From Pseudoscleropodium purum (lineage: Eukaryota > Streptophyta > Bryopsida > Hypnales > Brachytheciaceae), in the NCBI GenBank assembly GCA_963969395.1, contig OZ017799.1:11286501-11350500 (forward strand): a stretch of DNA of 64,000 nt, in the 5' to 3' direction. A model generated the notes under the pieces. That model saw only the letters and a program-made list of their open reading frames with translations. It was not told where the DNA came from and did not search any database. This document shows, piece after piece, positions 11,414 through 23,340 of this stretch. Each line of letters begins with the position of its first letter. Position 1 is the stretch's first letter. Made by a program: the position numbers and the translations under genes.

Positions 11414-12488
11414 AATTTGCTTCATTTCACGTAGTTGCTATCCCATTGTTCGCTTTGCTTAGTGTTTTTCCATACCCTCTTTGTTGCTCAAATTCGGTTG
11501 TAGCCTCCTTCTCCTCCATGGTAGTAGCCTCCCCTTCTTCCATTGATTCTTCTTCCTCATCGGAATGTTACCTTAGTACCTTTGGAGACAATACAAGGTT
11601 TAGGTTGAAATTAGTCTCCAAAAAAACAAAAACAAAAACAAAAACAAAGAAGAGATTGGTAGATATACCTCTAAAGAATCTTTTAAATAACTTCTTCAAT
11701 TTTTTAGATTTTAAGCCAAAAAAATTTATACCTATAGATTCTACAAATTAGATTCACTCCAATTTTTTTCAAGATTTTTGGACACTTCAGCGATTTTACA
11801 AAAATTGGCAAAAACTGTTGAAAATAAAAGTGTTGAATTTCAACTAAAATTCTTCAAAATCTGAAGATTTCAGGAAAGATTTTAAGATGCTATTTTAGTT
11901 TTTAGGCCATAAAAGATTTAATATGTATCTGTTTTTTACATCCTATATACTATTGGAATCAGGCTTCTAATGCACACAAACTGATGCAAAGTTGCAAAAA
12001 CTACATCTAAAAAAAATTTCACATACATTCAAAGGTAATGTTACTTGGGATAATTATTTCCTTACCATTTCTTTTGTACTTCTAAGATCTGCCTCCAACT
12101 CCAATGCTAGTAATGCTTGTTGTTTTAGTTCTGGTTGTTCTTGCTCTTCTTCTTCATCTAGCTCTTCTTCCTCCTCTTCCTCTTTGTTAATGTATTGATT
12201 CTAATCACAACAACTAAAGGCAATACCTAGTTGAGCTTTATATGAAATGGATTTAGCCACTACGATATCCTCCCTTCTTGCTTCACATGAAACAATACCT
12301 CTATATATTAAATTCCTCATTGTGCCCGACAAATCAACTGCAATGATTTGAGGCAACCATCTAATTATTCTAGCCTTTAACAATTGCCTTTGACTTGAAT
12401 AACAATACCTACTTTTCTTCTTTTTATTTCTCCTACCCTCACTTGGAATATCCAATAGTAATAATGGAGAAGACAAGTTTTTATGCAT
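11414..12488 (-). pseudogene. Acidic coding blocks, possibly 5' exons of the 5.4-9.8 kb gene
   Basis: On the minus strand, an exon-like block opens after a good acceptor (TTGATTATTTCAG just above 12488) and continues to a donor-like GTAAGG near 12068. It includes WLPQIIAVDLSGTMRNLIYRG and then, after one in-frame TAG at 12201-12203, an acidic stretch EEEEEEELDEEEEQEQPELK. A second block near 11415-11555 is also acidic (HSDEEEESMEEGEATTMEEK). The acidic runs read as serine-rich or repetitive on the opposite strand, so the strand choice rests on splice-like signals. They may belong to the gene starting at 9790, with the satellite array in an intron, or to a separate relic. Family unknown. Confidence 0.35.
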
Positions 12489-13403
12489 CTGAAATAATCA
12501 ACTAGCAATGCATTACAATATCAACATCCTCCAAACTACATCATAGACATTCTTTGAAACATGCATTTCTACATACTAATTCATTCTACTCTACAAGCTC
12601 TTATATTCTATGAGACTTTATAAACTCCTCTCTACACGATTTAAATTCTATTTCATTACTAACTTATAGTTTCTTCGGTCTGCTATTGATAACATAATCA
12701 AATACAAGATTTTAAAGTAGTCTCCAAATATGAAATTATAATTGCAAGCATATTATGAATCACCATCTCTTGTCAGTATCCATTCATGCATTACTAATAT
12801 GGTCTTACAAAGATCGATGTGTCCTTTTATAACTAATGCGATGCTATACGTTGCCTTCCTTGCCTCCATTTCAAACATTCTTCATATATCTTGTTCTATA
12901 TCAAAAAATTTATATGATACTTAATAATAAGCCCTCACATTATCAATCCAAATTCAAATTTCAGTTCATTCATTTAGAATGACCCTTCTTTATATTCACA
13001 ATCCTTGTACTCTCAAATATAATTGCTTGCTTCTTCTTCCTTTTCAATGTTATTACTTACTCACTCATTTTTTTAATGCTTTACTATAGCTAGTATTGTC
13101 ACTAGAGGTCATGAGGTCTCATTTGTTTTACCCTTAGGGAATAAAGGTTATATACATATGTCTACTCATCTCTTTCATGTCTGCTTTGGATTCTCCCTTT
13201 CTTCTATCGTTGTAGAAGAAGCTCAAGGTGACTATGGTGTTGTTAAATAAACTATCTTGCAAGCAAGATGTAGCGATCAAGAAAGATTCTATTGGCTTCT
13301 TCTTGTAGGATGCAATAGAGTTTATAGTCTCTTGTCTGAATTCTTGCTAATTTTGACTCAAATACAAACACCTTCTTTTTATTAGTTCAATGTTGAACGC
13401 CTA
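12489..13403. other. Non-coding AT-rich spacer
   Basis: No domain, repeat array or element boundary is recognisable. Pyrimidine-rich short frames are present on the plus strand but look random. It separates the minus-strand gene remnants from the plus-strand transposase relic at 13.4 kb. Confidence 0.4.
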
Positions 13404-16110
13404 TTGTTACGACCAATAAAAGTAGAGTCTCTAGGTAGTGAATGTTTCCAAAATGATATTTTATTCATTGTCAATAATGTCAAACGCAAGTCTCTAGAAC
13501 CGGTCATAGAGTTATCTAGTGATCCAGAAGGCGAGATGCCAATTAAAATTTGTCAATTTTCTTCTTCAAATGTTGCTTTGCTATCCACAATAAATTCATT
13601 CATTCCTACTACCTTTTGCACTATCCCTAATAGTTCTGCATTATCTGGATTTTCTCGTCCTCTTCTCCCTCCCAATCATCATAATTCTCTAACTGTATTG
13701 AAATGCCTTTGCAAATTGTCTTTTATGCCCGGATCAAAAAATGAACTTGTCCAAATTGATTTTTATTCCATTGAATATCAGAAGGTCTAATTTCTCCCGC
13801 CTTAATTTGATGGGAATATTCTCTTCGAGTTGCCACCACATTGTGAATCTATATGTAGGGCTAGAGGCATAGAAGGCATGGATAAGCGGTATGATGGTCA
13901 TACATGGTGTTACACCATGACGTTTAACATCCATAATGACTTAGGTTTAAAGTTCAAAAAGTCGCTTTGTATTGGGCATTTGATCTATGAGAATCTGAGA
14001 TGTGACTATCATACGCAAGCTTTGAAAAGTAACGAAAGTAAGTGGATTTGGACTACCAGACATCTTTTTAGCCTAGGTCAAATTCCTCCACTAGACTCTA
14101 TTATACTCTATAAAATTTGTAGACAATCTCCTACTTGCCTCAATCTATGTAACTTTAGAATATATTATATACTTAGAAGTGGAGATTTGTCACATACATG
14201 CATCCACTTGGGTATCCATTTGCATCCAATTGCTGATGGCCAATGTAGAGAGTCTCTTGAAGCAATTATTGGATTGATTGCTCATAAAGTGACTAGAACT
14301 CCAACCACCAAAACTTCCGCTATTACCATGGCGACAAGTAAGGAGTTCCTTGATACATTTCTTATTCATAATGGATCGAGACTAAAGAAGATGCTCCATG
14401 GCGATGTGTTAGATAATGTTGTGGATAAATTCCAACTCCTTAACTCACTCTGATATCTTCTTTTTGGAGCAACAACAAGGGTGGTAGCAAAATTTATCAG
14501 ATTTTTGACATGAAGGGACATGGGAAAATGGAGTATATCCACAATAGTGTGTTTCTAGAACAAGGACAAGAAAAGGTCTACTTGTTCAAAATGCTTGTAG
14601 ATGGACCTGATAGTGGAGTTGATCTTGTTCAACAAATACAATCAGACAATGACGTCGAGAATTGTTTTTATCATATTTGATCATATAAAGAGGGTGAAAT
14701 TATGGACAACTATTGTTTGTCACGTCTATGACTCTACTTATTGCAAAGTCATAACCATCGCCATTTGTGATATGCAAATTGAAGGCACCAAAGGCCAAAT
14801 CATTTTTTTGCGTTTCATGGATAAGATTATGGTACAAAATAGAGGCTCAAATTCAACCTTCAAGGAATTTATGTGTGATAGTGCTCAAGCCAACTTTAAT
14901 GTAGTTTGCATTGTATATGGATAAGAAGATCCATCTGTTCCAATGGTGGACTGTGAAAGGATCTACTTGTTTCATTGGGCAACAAGCATGCACAAGCACG
15001 TAGAGAAGCTAATCGCCAAAAAGTTCTAGCACCTACATATTCGACTTTATAGGTAGTACAATGATGCAACATCAATGTCCGAGGTAGACAAGATGTATCT
15101 AGAAATTAGAGCTTAGTCGTACTCCTCTAGAACTACATCAAAATCAACAATTTGTAAACTCGAGGATTGGCTCACATTTTGGCACTTTCAATATCGTTAG
15201 TAGGGTGGATTCATGGAAACAATATGATCAATATTCTACTCTCATTTTTCTTTATTTCTTATTCAAAACAACAAACCATTTGAATAATGACTTCATTGGT
15301 CATCTTTGCATAAATTGACAGTAGAAGAATTAGCAAACATTCCAATGTGTAACTTGGTAGAAACAGTACACAACAAATGGATGCAAGCTTTTGGCAAACG
15401 CAGATTTGACTTGTTCGTTGCCATGTGTAATGACTGGGTTTGAACCTTTCCACATATGACCAACTACAGAAAATTGCAAACGTACTTAGTGAGATGCCTA
15501 GAGTAGAAGACATCTGCATTGAAATTCTACACTTAGAGGGGGAAAAGGTATTTGGATCCAACAAAAGAAAATTGGATCTTCCAATTGGTTCTAAAGGTGA
15601 TTTTCATCGTTCTAACAAGGTGAATTTTTCTCATCCTCGGGTTCAAACTAAATCAGCCATTGTTAGAGTGCAAATTGGGACTATTGTTGAAGAGTTTCAC
15701 ACAATCATACTCCTTACTCAATTTGTAGTAGAAACAAATTGTGATACATCAGAATGGCATATAGCAAGAATTTCACACAAGTCAAAGAAAAAATGTTATG
15801 CCATTCAAAAGTACACACAAGCCAAATGCAAGCTATTGATTGTTAGGCATGGTAAATCCATTGTTGCCTCTACTTCTAAAAGGTAGAAGTGTGAATATAA
15901 GGGTACACATATTCAGACTAAGGATTTTTGGTTTTGTATTGACCAAATAGTACGATGTGTCATGGGACCTAAACGTTTCCATGCTTTTATCCAACCTGAG
16001 ATCCTTGAGGTTTGGCCTGTTCTCACAGATACCAACTTTATCCATATTGAAATCATAGAGCTTGAAAAAGTTGGCTTTCGCTTACAATCTAATGTGCCAA
16101 TGTCACCTTG
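13404..16110 (+). pseudogene. Decayed transposase-like gene, family uncertain (MULE/DDE-like)
   Basis: Plus-strand blocks follow one another: 13404-13790; 13830-14453 (YDGHTWCYTMTFNIHNDLG, a cysteine-rich CIGHLIYENLRCDYH and an ACIHLGIHLHPI-like segment TCIHLGIHLHPIADGQC); 14601-15240 (FIIFDHIKRVKLWTTIVCHV, later VITIAICDMQ and FMCDSAQANFN, spaced acidic residues like a DDE core); 15300-15440 (CNLVETVHNKWMQAFG); and 15440-16110 (RCVMGPKRFHAFIQPEILEV). The order of zinc-binding-like N-terminus, acidic core and basic C-terminus fits a transposase. It is broken by a frameshift at 13790-13830 and several stops: TAA just after VYG near 14922, three more up to 15200, and others. No terminal repeats or target duplication were found, so the element limits are unknown. 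Confidence 0.5.
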
Positions 16111-17338
16111 ACGTCTATTCACCTCATCCAGGATATTTGAGCCTATGTTTTGGATTCATCCTCAACCAGTACATGCTGAAAGAATCCCCTCCATTTGGAC
16201 TGGCAAATAGGTTTGGTAGAGTAGTAAGGCCCCCACTAAAAATCACTGCAATTAATGGGAAAGCACAAGGAATTTTACTGCAAGTATAACTAGGGTGAAC
16301 TTCCTTCTTTCCCCTAGACTTAGTGTTATTACTACATTTTTGTCTGGGATTGAACCTAACCAAAATATTTATAATATTATACTTTGCAATTTTCCATCTT
16401 GTATTTGTCCCCAGTATGAATGGAACCTCCATTGGAAAGTGTGGCATGTACATAAATTGCAAACACCTTTATTACATCTTTTGTTATTTCTGCAAACTAG
16501 ATTATAAGATAAATATGTTCATCCACACTTCTACTCTTAGCTTAGGTGAAGTGAAGCAAGTGCTTCTTGGAACTAGGATCATCAAGACGTGTGAATGAGT
16601 AAGTTAATTGATAGATATTAGTATGATATGAAGTAAATACATAGTACCGATATATTATCTTCAAAATCTCCAAATTTCAATAGCAAAATCTTATATTTAT
16701 ATTCCAATGTGTATTTACTTCTACAATGAAAGGATATTTTATTATATACACAATTTTTGACATCCTATAATATTTTCATTACATTTGTCTTCCTCCTATC
16801 CTAAGAATTGATTCTAATTATTTGTATTCTCACTTCATCAACCTACTTTGGGACAGCCTCTCATAATATGAAATAAATTTCAAAACATCCAATAGCACCA
16901 ACTTTCAAGGTTTAGATTTCAAATCTACACTTATGGATCCTATGATAATAGGTCAAAATTTTTTTAATTCAAAAAATTTTATTCAAAAAAAAATTGACCT
17001 TTTGATTTTTTTTTAAATTTAAAAATTACATCATATTCTAAATTTCTAGGCTCTAAGCTCACACAATCCTTGCTCACCACTTTCAAGCTCATGCTCACAA
17101 GCTCACATACTAGTGTCGTTGTTTAAATTATACTCAAGCAATTTCTAAAGAAATATTGGATGAAAAAAATGGATTTTTCATTGTACAATCTTTGGTTTTC
17201 AAACTATTAGTATCTACAACATCCTTCTAGGATTAAGTATATTTTTGCAAATTGTAACCTGAATATTGTCTCTTAGAATAAAAATGCATAGAAAACTTTA
17301 ACCCCTCAATGCTCCAACCTAATAATAAAAAATCATTT
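16111..17338. other. AT-rich spacer, no supported gene
   Basis: Short frames only. The first part may be the 3' tail of the 13.4-16.1 kb transposase relic; the remainder has no recognisable structure. Confidence 0.4.
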
Positions 17339-17990
17339 AACTCTAAAAAGACCAAGGCCTTTCTTTGCCAAAAAACACTTAAAATTAATATTTCCATTGC
17401 AAAGAGTAAAAAGATGATTTTCTTTTCATATTTATTAATAGGGTCTTATACCTTATTAATATAAAAATGTATAGAAAAAATTTCAAAATTTTGAGTCCTA
17501 CAAATTGTAAGATATTTGTGATTAAAGTAAAGAAAATAAGTTTTTCAACAGCTTGTAAGACTAGATTTTTGACTTTGAACCTTTTTAACTTAAATTTTTT
17601 GCACTACAAAGTTTTTAGCTTTAAATATTTATGGTAGAAAATTGATTTGAAGGTCTAAGGTAAGAAAAATTTAACTTAAATTTTTCATTTAAAAAAAACT
17701 ATTAAATAGAAATATGTATGAGATAGAAAGAAAATCAAAATTATTAATATCTTTGAGATGGAATTAAAAAGCACTAATTCCAATGGTGAGATTCATTTTG
17801 TAAACAAACCAAACCATTTGGAATTTTTTTGGAAAAATTGTTAAAATTAAATTCAAAAATGAATCTTGTAAGTTATTTTTTCAAGAAGATGCTCTAATTG
17901 TTTAAAAAACAAGATTATTCATAACTCTTACATCACTTATCCAAATGGAATGAATCAAAGATGTTTATTACAACATTTCAACCTACTACT
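17339..17990 (-). repeat. Dispersed repeat family, copy 1
   Basis: Matches 41797-42300 in the same orientation, and 38380-39028 and part of 34870-35175 in the opposite orientation. Shared blocks include aattccaatggtgagat, aagttattttttcaagaaga and tccaaatggaatgaatc. The outer end starts with a ttaactctaaaaagaccaag-like word, corresponding to the ccttaaagg/cctcggtcc terminus of the 39.0 kb copy. Non-coding; probably an old non-autonomous transposon. Confidence 0.55.
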
Positions 17991-18399
17991 AGAATAGGAG
18001 GGGGTTTCCAACGTTTTTAAGTAACATCTCTAGTGCTTCCCAGGATAAAGCTATGTTTGCAGTCAAAAAAAGCTATGTCTGACTATAGAAGTGTAGAGTC
18101 AATTTCTTAGCAACATCTAAACAAAGTTGAGTGAAAGAACATATACGTATACATGTGATGATCTGTAAATTGAAATACCTATATGGTTGACACAACCATC
18201 ATTGATTACAGAGAATTTAAAAGTGAACTTTGTCTTGCAATTTTCTCCAACCTTGTAGTTGTAAGGCAATAATTGCCTCTTTTGAGCTCATTGTCATTGT
18301 GACAAAACTATCAAAATGAATTCAAATCAAGTCAAATTCATTTTTTTTATTAATCCCTCCAATACCCCCCAAGGTAAAATTTAAATTAAATTAATTTGT

Positions 18400-18640
18400 T
18401 TAGTACCCCCCCCCCCCTCCATCCACCACTTTGTAAATTTTAGGGGAAGGTGGGGTGGCATTTGATATGGGATAAATCCCATATTGTATCCATATCCCTA
18501 TATAATATCCATATTTCTATATCATATACGTATTTCCATACAATATCTATATTCCTATATCATATCCATATCCCTATACAATATATGTATTCCAGTATTA
18601 AGGCCATATTTGTTATATTCGGACAAAGTATAGTCTCAAT
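18400..18640. repeat. Degenerate short repeats (CCATATCCCTATA-like) next to a poly-C run
   Basis: A 12-base C run at 18406-18417 is followed by about seven imperfect ~20-bp units of the type tccatatccctatacaatat between 18478 and 18596. Simple low-complexity expansion; no coding value. Confidence 0.6.
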
Positions 18641-18875
18641 TTTATCGTCGACTCGAAGATAAATTGTTGTAACTATTCAATTTTAAGACTATTTGGTAAT
18701 TTAAAATTTGAATAGATTAATATATATATACAAACCTTTGATTGCCTAAAGGTTGCATAGATTATTTATTGTTGACTCAACAATAAAATCACAATAATTG
18801 TTTTAGGGTTGAAGTCTCAAAATGTGTAGATTGTCTCATTTTAATGAATACGGCCTTTATTGTATTTATACTTTT

Positions 18876-18912
18876 ACACACACACACACACAGATATATA
18901 TATATATATTTG
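18876..18912. repeat. Compound CA/TA microsatellite
   Basis: An (ac)n tract is followed directly by gatatatatatatat. Simple repeat of about 37 bp. Confidence 0.8.
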
Positions 18913-19779
18913 TATTCCATACCAATATTGTATCCATATCCAAATCAACATCATATGTAGGGGAGTATTTAAAAAAATTTTAAATCAATAGCTCTCAATT
19001 TTTCATTAAAAGGAAGGGAGTGGAAATTGGACGAAATGGCAGGTCTACTTCTTTTCAGTTCATTGTAGTTTAATCAATGTGATTGAAGCCTAGCATGATG
19101 GTATAAAACAAGCTAATTCTCACAAGTGTCAATTTAAGAAGTTATTGAAGAGCTATAGAAGTGAGGCCTCTTTACCTTGTCTAAATTTCTTGAACTAACT
19201 TAAAATAATATATTCTATAAAATATAAGAGATGAATGTGTCCTAGCTAAATATAATTACATAGTACAAAAATATGTAAAAGTACCTTTCCTACCTAGAAT
19301 ACATGGGGACGCCTGGCTTGATTTTAATTAATATCCAATAGACTTGAATGGTTGTTTGTTTTTCTATATTATTCTTGTAAACGCATTGGATGTGTTTGAA
19401 CAAGAGATAAGTTAAGTTCATCTTGGATACCTAACTAAAACTATCATTGTGAATTGAAGTTTCTTGCATCAAATAAATATATAACTTCTTTGTACCTAAT
19501 GAATAATGCTGCAGTGAAACATCAAGTAAACTATGGCAGAAATTTGGGAGATAATTAAACAGACCAATATTCTCACCTCAACAACTACAATTCTAAATGA
19601 ACTCAAGTGAAATCATCACTCACTTAATGCAAGAACAACTTCATATAGCAATTGCAAAGAATTCAACCCCAACAAAAGCCAAATCACAATGCTTTCATTT
19701 TTAAACAATCATAAATTCAGCACTATGAAACAATCTTAGAACCAAATGGCTAAAAACTTCTCAAAATTTTTTAATTTCA

Positions 19780-20640
19780 TGAAAAAAAATGTATTGAGGT
19801 GTGCTTGAGGTCACCTCAACGGCTCAACCACACCTTAGGTCACTTCAAAACTTTTAAATTTTTTTTAATTAATTTAAATTAAATACAAAAATGTACTTAG
19901 GTGTGTTTAAAGTGTACTTGAGGTCACCCCAAAGACACCTCAATAAATTTTTATTTTAATTGATTCAAATTGAATAAAAAAAAATGTATTGAGCTAAGCC
20001 TAAGGTGTGCTTGAAGTCACCTCAAGCACACTTTAGTACACTTTTTTTTTAATTCAAATTGAATGAAAATAGGTATCTTGAGATGTGCTTGAGGTATACT
20101 TGAGGTGATCTTGAGCATATATCAAGCACACCTCAAGACACTTATTTTTTTTATTAATTGAAATTGAATGAGAAAAATGTGTTGAAGTGTGCTTGAGGGT
20201 ACCTCAAGCACACCTCAATACACTTGAGTACACTTTATTTATTTATTAATTAGAAGCAAAAGCAAAAAAATTGTGTTGAAGTGTGCTTGATTGCTTGAGG
20301 TGTGCTTGAGGTCACTTCAAGCACACCTCAAGTACATCTCAATACACTTTTTGGATTTCTTTTAATTAATTCAAATTGAATGAAGAAGAATGTTTTGAAG
20401 AGTACTTGAGGTATCCTTGAGGTCTCCTCAAGCACACTTGAACACATCTATTTTTTATATATTCAAATTAAATGAAAAAAAATGTATTGAAATATGCTTG
20501 AGGTGTGTTTGAGGTGACATCAAATAAACCTCAAGCACATTTAAATACACTTTTAAGAAAAATTCAAATTGAGTGAAAAAAAAATGTGTTCAAGTGTGCT
20601 TGAAGTGTACTTGAGGTGTACCATTTGTATTGGCATTTTG
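19780..20640. repeat. Palindromic tandem array (TTGAGGTG/CACCTCAA), ~9 copies of about 95 bp
   Basis: Units begin with aaaaaatgtattgaggtgtg-type sequence at about 19787, 19888, 19980, 20065, 20170, 20263, 20382, 20474 and 20574. Each contains gtgcttgaggt followed by its inverted complement acctcaagcac, then a T-rich stretch and aattcaaattgaatga. Every unit can therefore form a hairpin. No coding potential. Unit length varies from about 85 to 119 bp. Confidence 0.85.
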
Positions 20641-20829
20641 CAATTTCATAACTAATTCAATCTCAATAATTTAATATTTTGAATCATTCTCTACTTTTTT
20701 CTACTTACTATTTTTTTCTTATATGATGTACAATTCCAAATGATCTATATTTTTTCAAGCATATAGCTAACTTGCCTTGAATAATAAATCTAAAGAAGCA
20801 CCATCATTTTGGACATTTTTTTATACAAA

Positions 20830-21120
20830 TGAGCCCTTGTGAAGTGCAACTATTCATTTTATTGTAGGGCCAAAATTTTTTTTGTCACTTCAAATGCTAA
20901 TATCTTGCAATCTTTGTGGTAGAAATTTTTGAAATTTTTTCCACATCTTCTAAAACCAATTTATTTATTGGATGTGTACAAAATTTTTTTTTTTTAATTA
21001 ATATTTGTCCTAGAAACAACAATTTTGGAGCATTTTGGATGAAAACATAGTCAAGGAACTTTAGGGACTAATGCATACGGTTTTTTAACTCAATCTAAGT
21101 ATCCCCCCCCCCCCCCCCCT
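20830..21120. repeat. Fragment of the dispersed repeat family, ending in a 17-base poly-C run
   Basis: Contains aatatcttgcaatctttgtggtagaaattttt and ttttccaca, matching 38835-38900 in the same orientation, and ends with aactttagggactaatgcat, the family's terminal word. A pure C run follows at 21103-21119. Runs quoted in parts; no coding content. Confidence 0.45.
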
Positions 21121-22360
21121 TTCCCCCCAAAGTTGTAAAGGAAGTGATAATGCTACCATTCAAGTGATAATGTTAGTATTAATGTTTGTCATTCATCCAA
21201 CATTAATATATAACACATCTTTTAACTCCTAAATGCTCCAAGCATTTTTTGAACTTGTAGGAATTTGTCACGGTTGTCACACTAGAGGGACAGATTGCCT
21301 ACCCATTTGTCCAGTTTGCTTATTTGGTAATGGTGTTGCCCATCCAATGTAGTCAACATGTAGTTGAATTTTTGAAAAGATAAAGAATTCAATGTGGACT
21401 TACCATAATGACACTTGGTTTATTTTAAATCATAATAACTTACTTTAAAATCATGGTAGCTTACGTTAATTTATCTTAAATTATGGTAGATTTACCTTAA
21501 ATTAACGTCAAATTCAATGTTCTAAATCCTAAATCCTTATAGTTGTCTAGTCGCCCATTCAAACCATCTATCCATCTCCCCCATCTAGTGACTCAAAACC
21601 ACCCAATGTGACAAGTGAACCCTAGAATTTGCCCTACATTGAATAAAAAACCAACATTTTGATAAATTGTATCATTTTTCTTGAATTGCAACTATACAAA
21701 TTTAAACTAGATATGTTAAAGATCACATTAGAAAAACAAAACACAACAATGTCCCTTATAGATTGGAAGATTATAGTGTTTGATTATGAGGGTGTTAAAA
21801 CTATGAAAGTGATTAGAAGTCTTTCAATCTTCTTTTTACATGTCAAATAAAAAAACATGAGGTTAAAGGACATAACATGCATAACGTCAATCAATTTACC
21901 AGTTCTCAAAATCTCTTTTACAATTTTTTTTAAATGATTTTCTAATGTGAATTTTTCTCTGAGATCTAGTGTATTTGAGGCTCATTTACAAGACTTCTCA
22001 ACATTGCAGAAAGTGAAGATTGCAAATTAAAAGATGCTCTTGCACAAAATCTTGGATAAAAAAAATCATAATCAATTATTTCCAAAATTAAATGTTTAAT
22101 GCTAAAACTTGATTTCAAAAAGAAATTTTCAAAAATATCAACCACTAAAAAATATCAACTTGATTAGGTTTTATCTAACTTCAAAGTTAGTTGACACTAG
22201 AATTTGGTGCTCGGGCATTACAAAGTTAATTCATGTATCATTTGCACCTTAGTTTATCCTTTAACCCTTAAACAATGCTACAACCATTTTCTAGTCAATG
22301 AATGACAAAGAATCTCTTTGTTTAGGACAGAAGTACAACTCTTCATTTTCCAAATTTTGA
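21121..22360. other. Spacer without supported genes
   Basis: AT-rich with a few short frames of random appearance. Around 21420-21510, the words taaaatcatggtagcttac and ttaaattatggtag recur as local degenerate repeats. No further signal. Confidence 0.4.
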
Positions 22361-22670
22361 TGGCCAATTTCATTAAAATGGTGATATTCTATTAATTTGG
22401 CACTTTTAATAGTTTAGATTGCATAGTTTAAATTGTTTTTTTTGTATTAGAATTTACATTGGTATTAGATTTTTGAAATCTACATATCTCCTAGATATCT
22501 GAAATCTATAAAAAAATCCTCGATTTTTTAGACTACTCACTTTAATATCTATATTAGTCCTAGATTTTTAAAATCGAAAACTGACCTAGATGTTAGCAAT
22601 GTATACTTGTCCTAAATGTCAAGGTGTGAAAATGGCACATAGAATACCGCCATTTTAATGAAATTTGTCA
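22361..22670. mobile_element. MITE-like element, copy B (310 bp)
   Basis: Inverted copy of the 1685-1991 element over its full length. The left end is TGGCCAATTTCATTAAAATG; the right end read inward is TGACAAATTTCATTAAAATG followed by GCGGTATTC. Flanks are tttga and tttac. The internal sequence (agtagtttaga-like, tctcctagatatctgaaatc, caaggtgtgaaaatggc) aligns with copy A. Confidence 0.72.
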
Positions 22671-23025
22671 TTTACACATTTTGTGAGAAAAAGGGAAGGT
22701 CTTGTACAATAGCTTGACTTCCAATGAGTACTTAAGTTTTCGTTCTTTTTAACCAAAAATGCACACTAATATCAAAACAGATGATTTTCACCATGAGCCC
22801 CCTGCACCGTTCAAGGGTTAAGGATGCATAGAGAGAAGACTTACACATTGTGTCCTCTCTCCTTCCAAAACAGCAACAAGGATACTTACCAAAGAGTATT
22901 AATGGCTCTAGTGTCCCTCTCTCATCTGCCGAATCCCTGCGCCTCGTTTCATGTAGATATTTACATATAGAAAGTCTCGACACGGATGCAAAGCAATTGT
23001 TGAAAACAAAACACTGTAATTTAAA

Positions 23026-23158
23026 AAAAGCGTCCTTGCACATTCTTGACCACTTAAGTAGTTTCTAGATTATGCAGGGTGGGTACGTTTCTTCAAAGAG
23101 TTTAGTTTCTCATTTTTAGCAATACTCAACAAAAGGTTTGCATAATTTTCCAGAGAAG
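23026..23158. repeat. Segment shared with 1436-1563 upstream of the terpene synthase
   Basis: Direct-orientation homologue of 1436-1563. On the minus strand a frame runs from about 23210 to a TAA near 23068 and reads EDAVNLLQVAQAGEITSSL and on into NLLLSIAKNEKL, which looks like the end of a coding exon. The protein family is not recognised. Confidence 0.5.
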
Positions 23159-23165
23159 AAGTGAT

Positions 23166-23340
23166 CTCCCCAGCTTGTGCAACCTGTAGCAGATTGACGG
23201 CGTCTTCGATCGACGTACTTCGATGCTGGATCATCGATCAGGCGTCGATCTAGCTTCGTGGCAACTAGTACGAGGGAAGCTAGTTAAGGACGACACCGTG
23301 CTAGCTCCAACAGGTTTCTGAAATCAAACTATTCAAGCAT
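23166..23340. repeat. Duplicated ~170-bp segment, copy 1
   Basis: Aligns in direct orientation with 24889-25035. Both contain gtgcaac.tgta, gcgtcttcga, gatgctggatcatc, cttcgtggcaact and ttaaggacgac in the same order, with several small indels. On the minus strand both encode (I/V)EDAV-..-LQVAQ, suggesting exon remnants of one gene. This copy has more CG sites and looks less decayed. Confidence 0.6.

Noticed and set aside
11992..12198. Plus-strand Ser-rich frame
   Set aside because: It is the antisense of the acidic Glu-rich minus-strand block, which has splice-like borders.
18450..18662. Ile/Ser/His-rich frame of 70 codons
   Set aside because: It is the translation of the degenerate CCATATCCCTATA repeat, not a gene.
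22732..23068. Overlapping short frames on both strands near 22.9 kb
   Set aside because: Neither has domain signal. The only supported signal here is the segment shared with 1436-1563, which uses a different frame.
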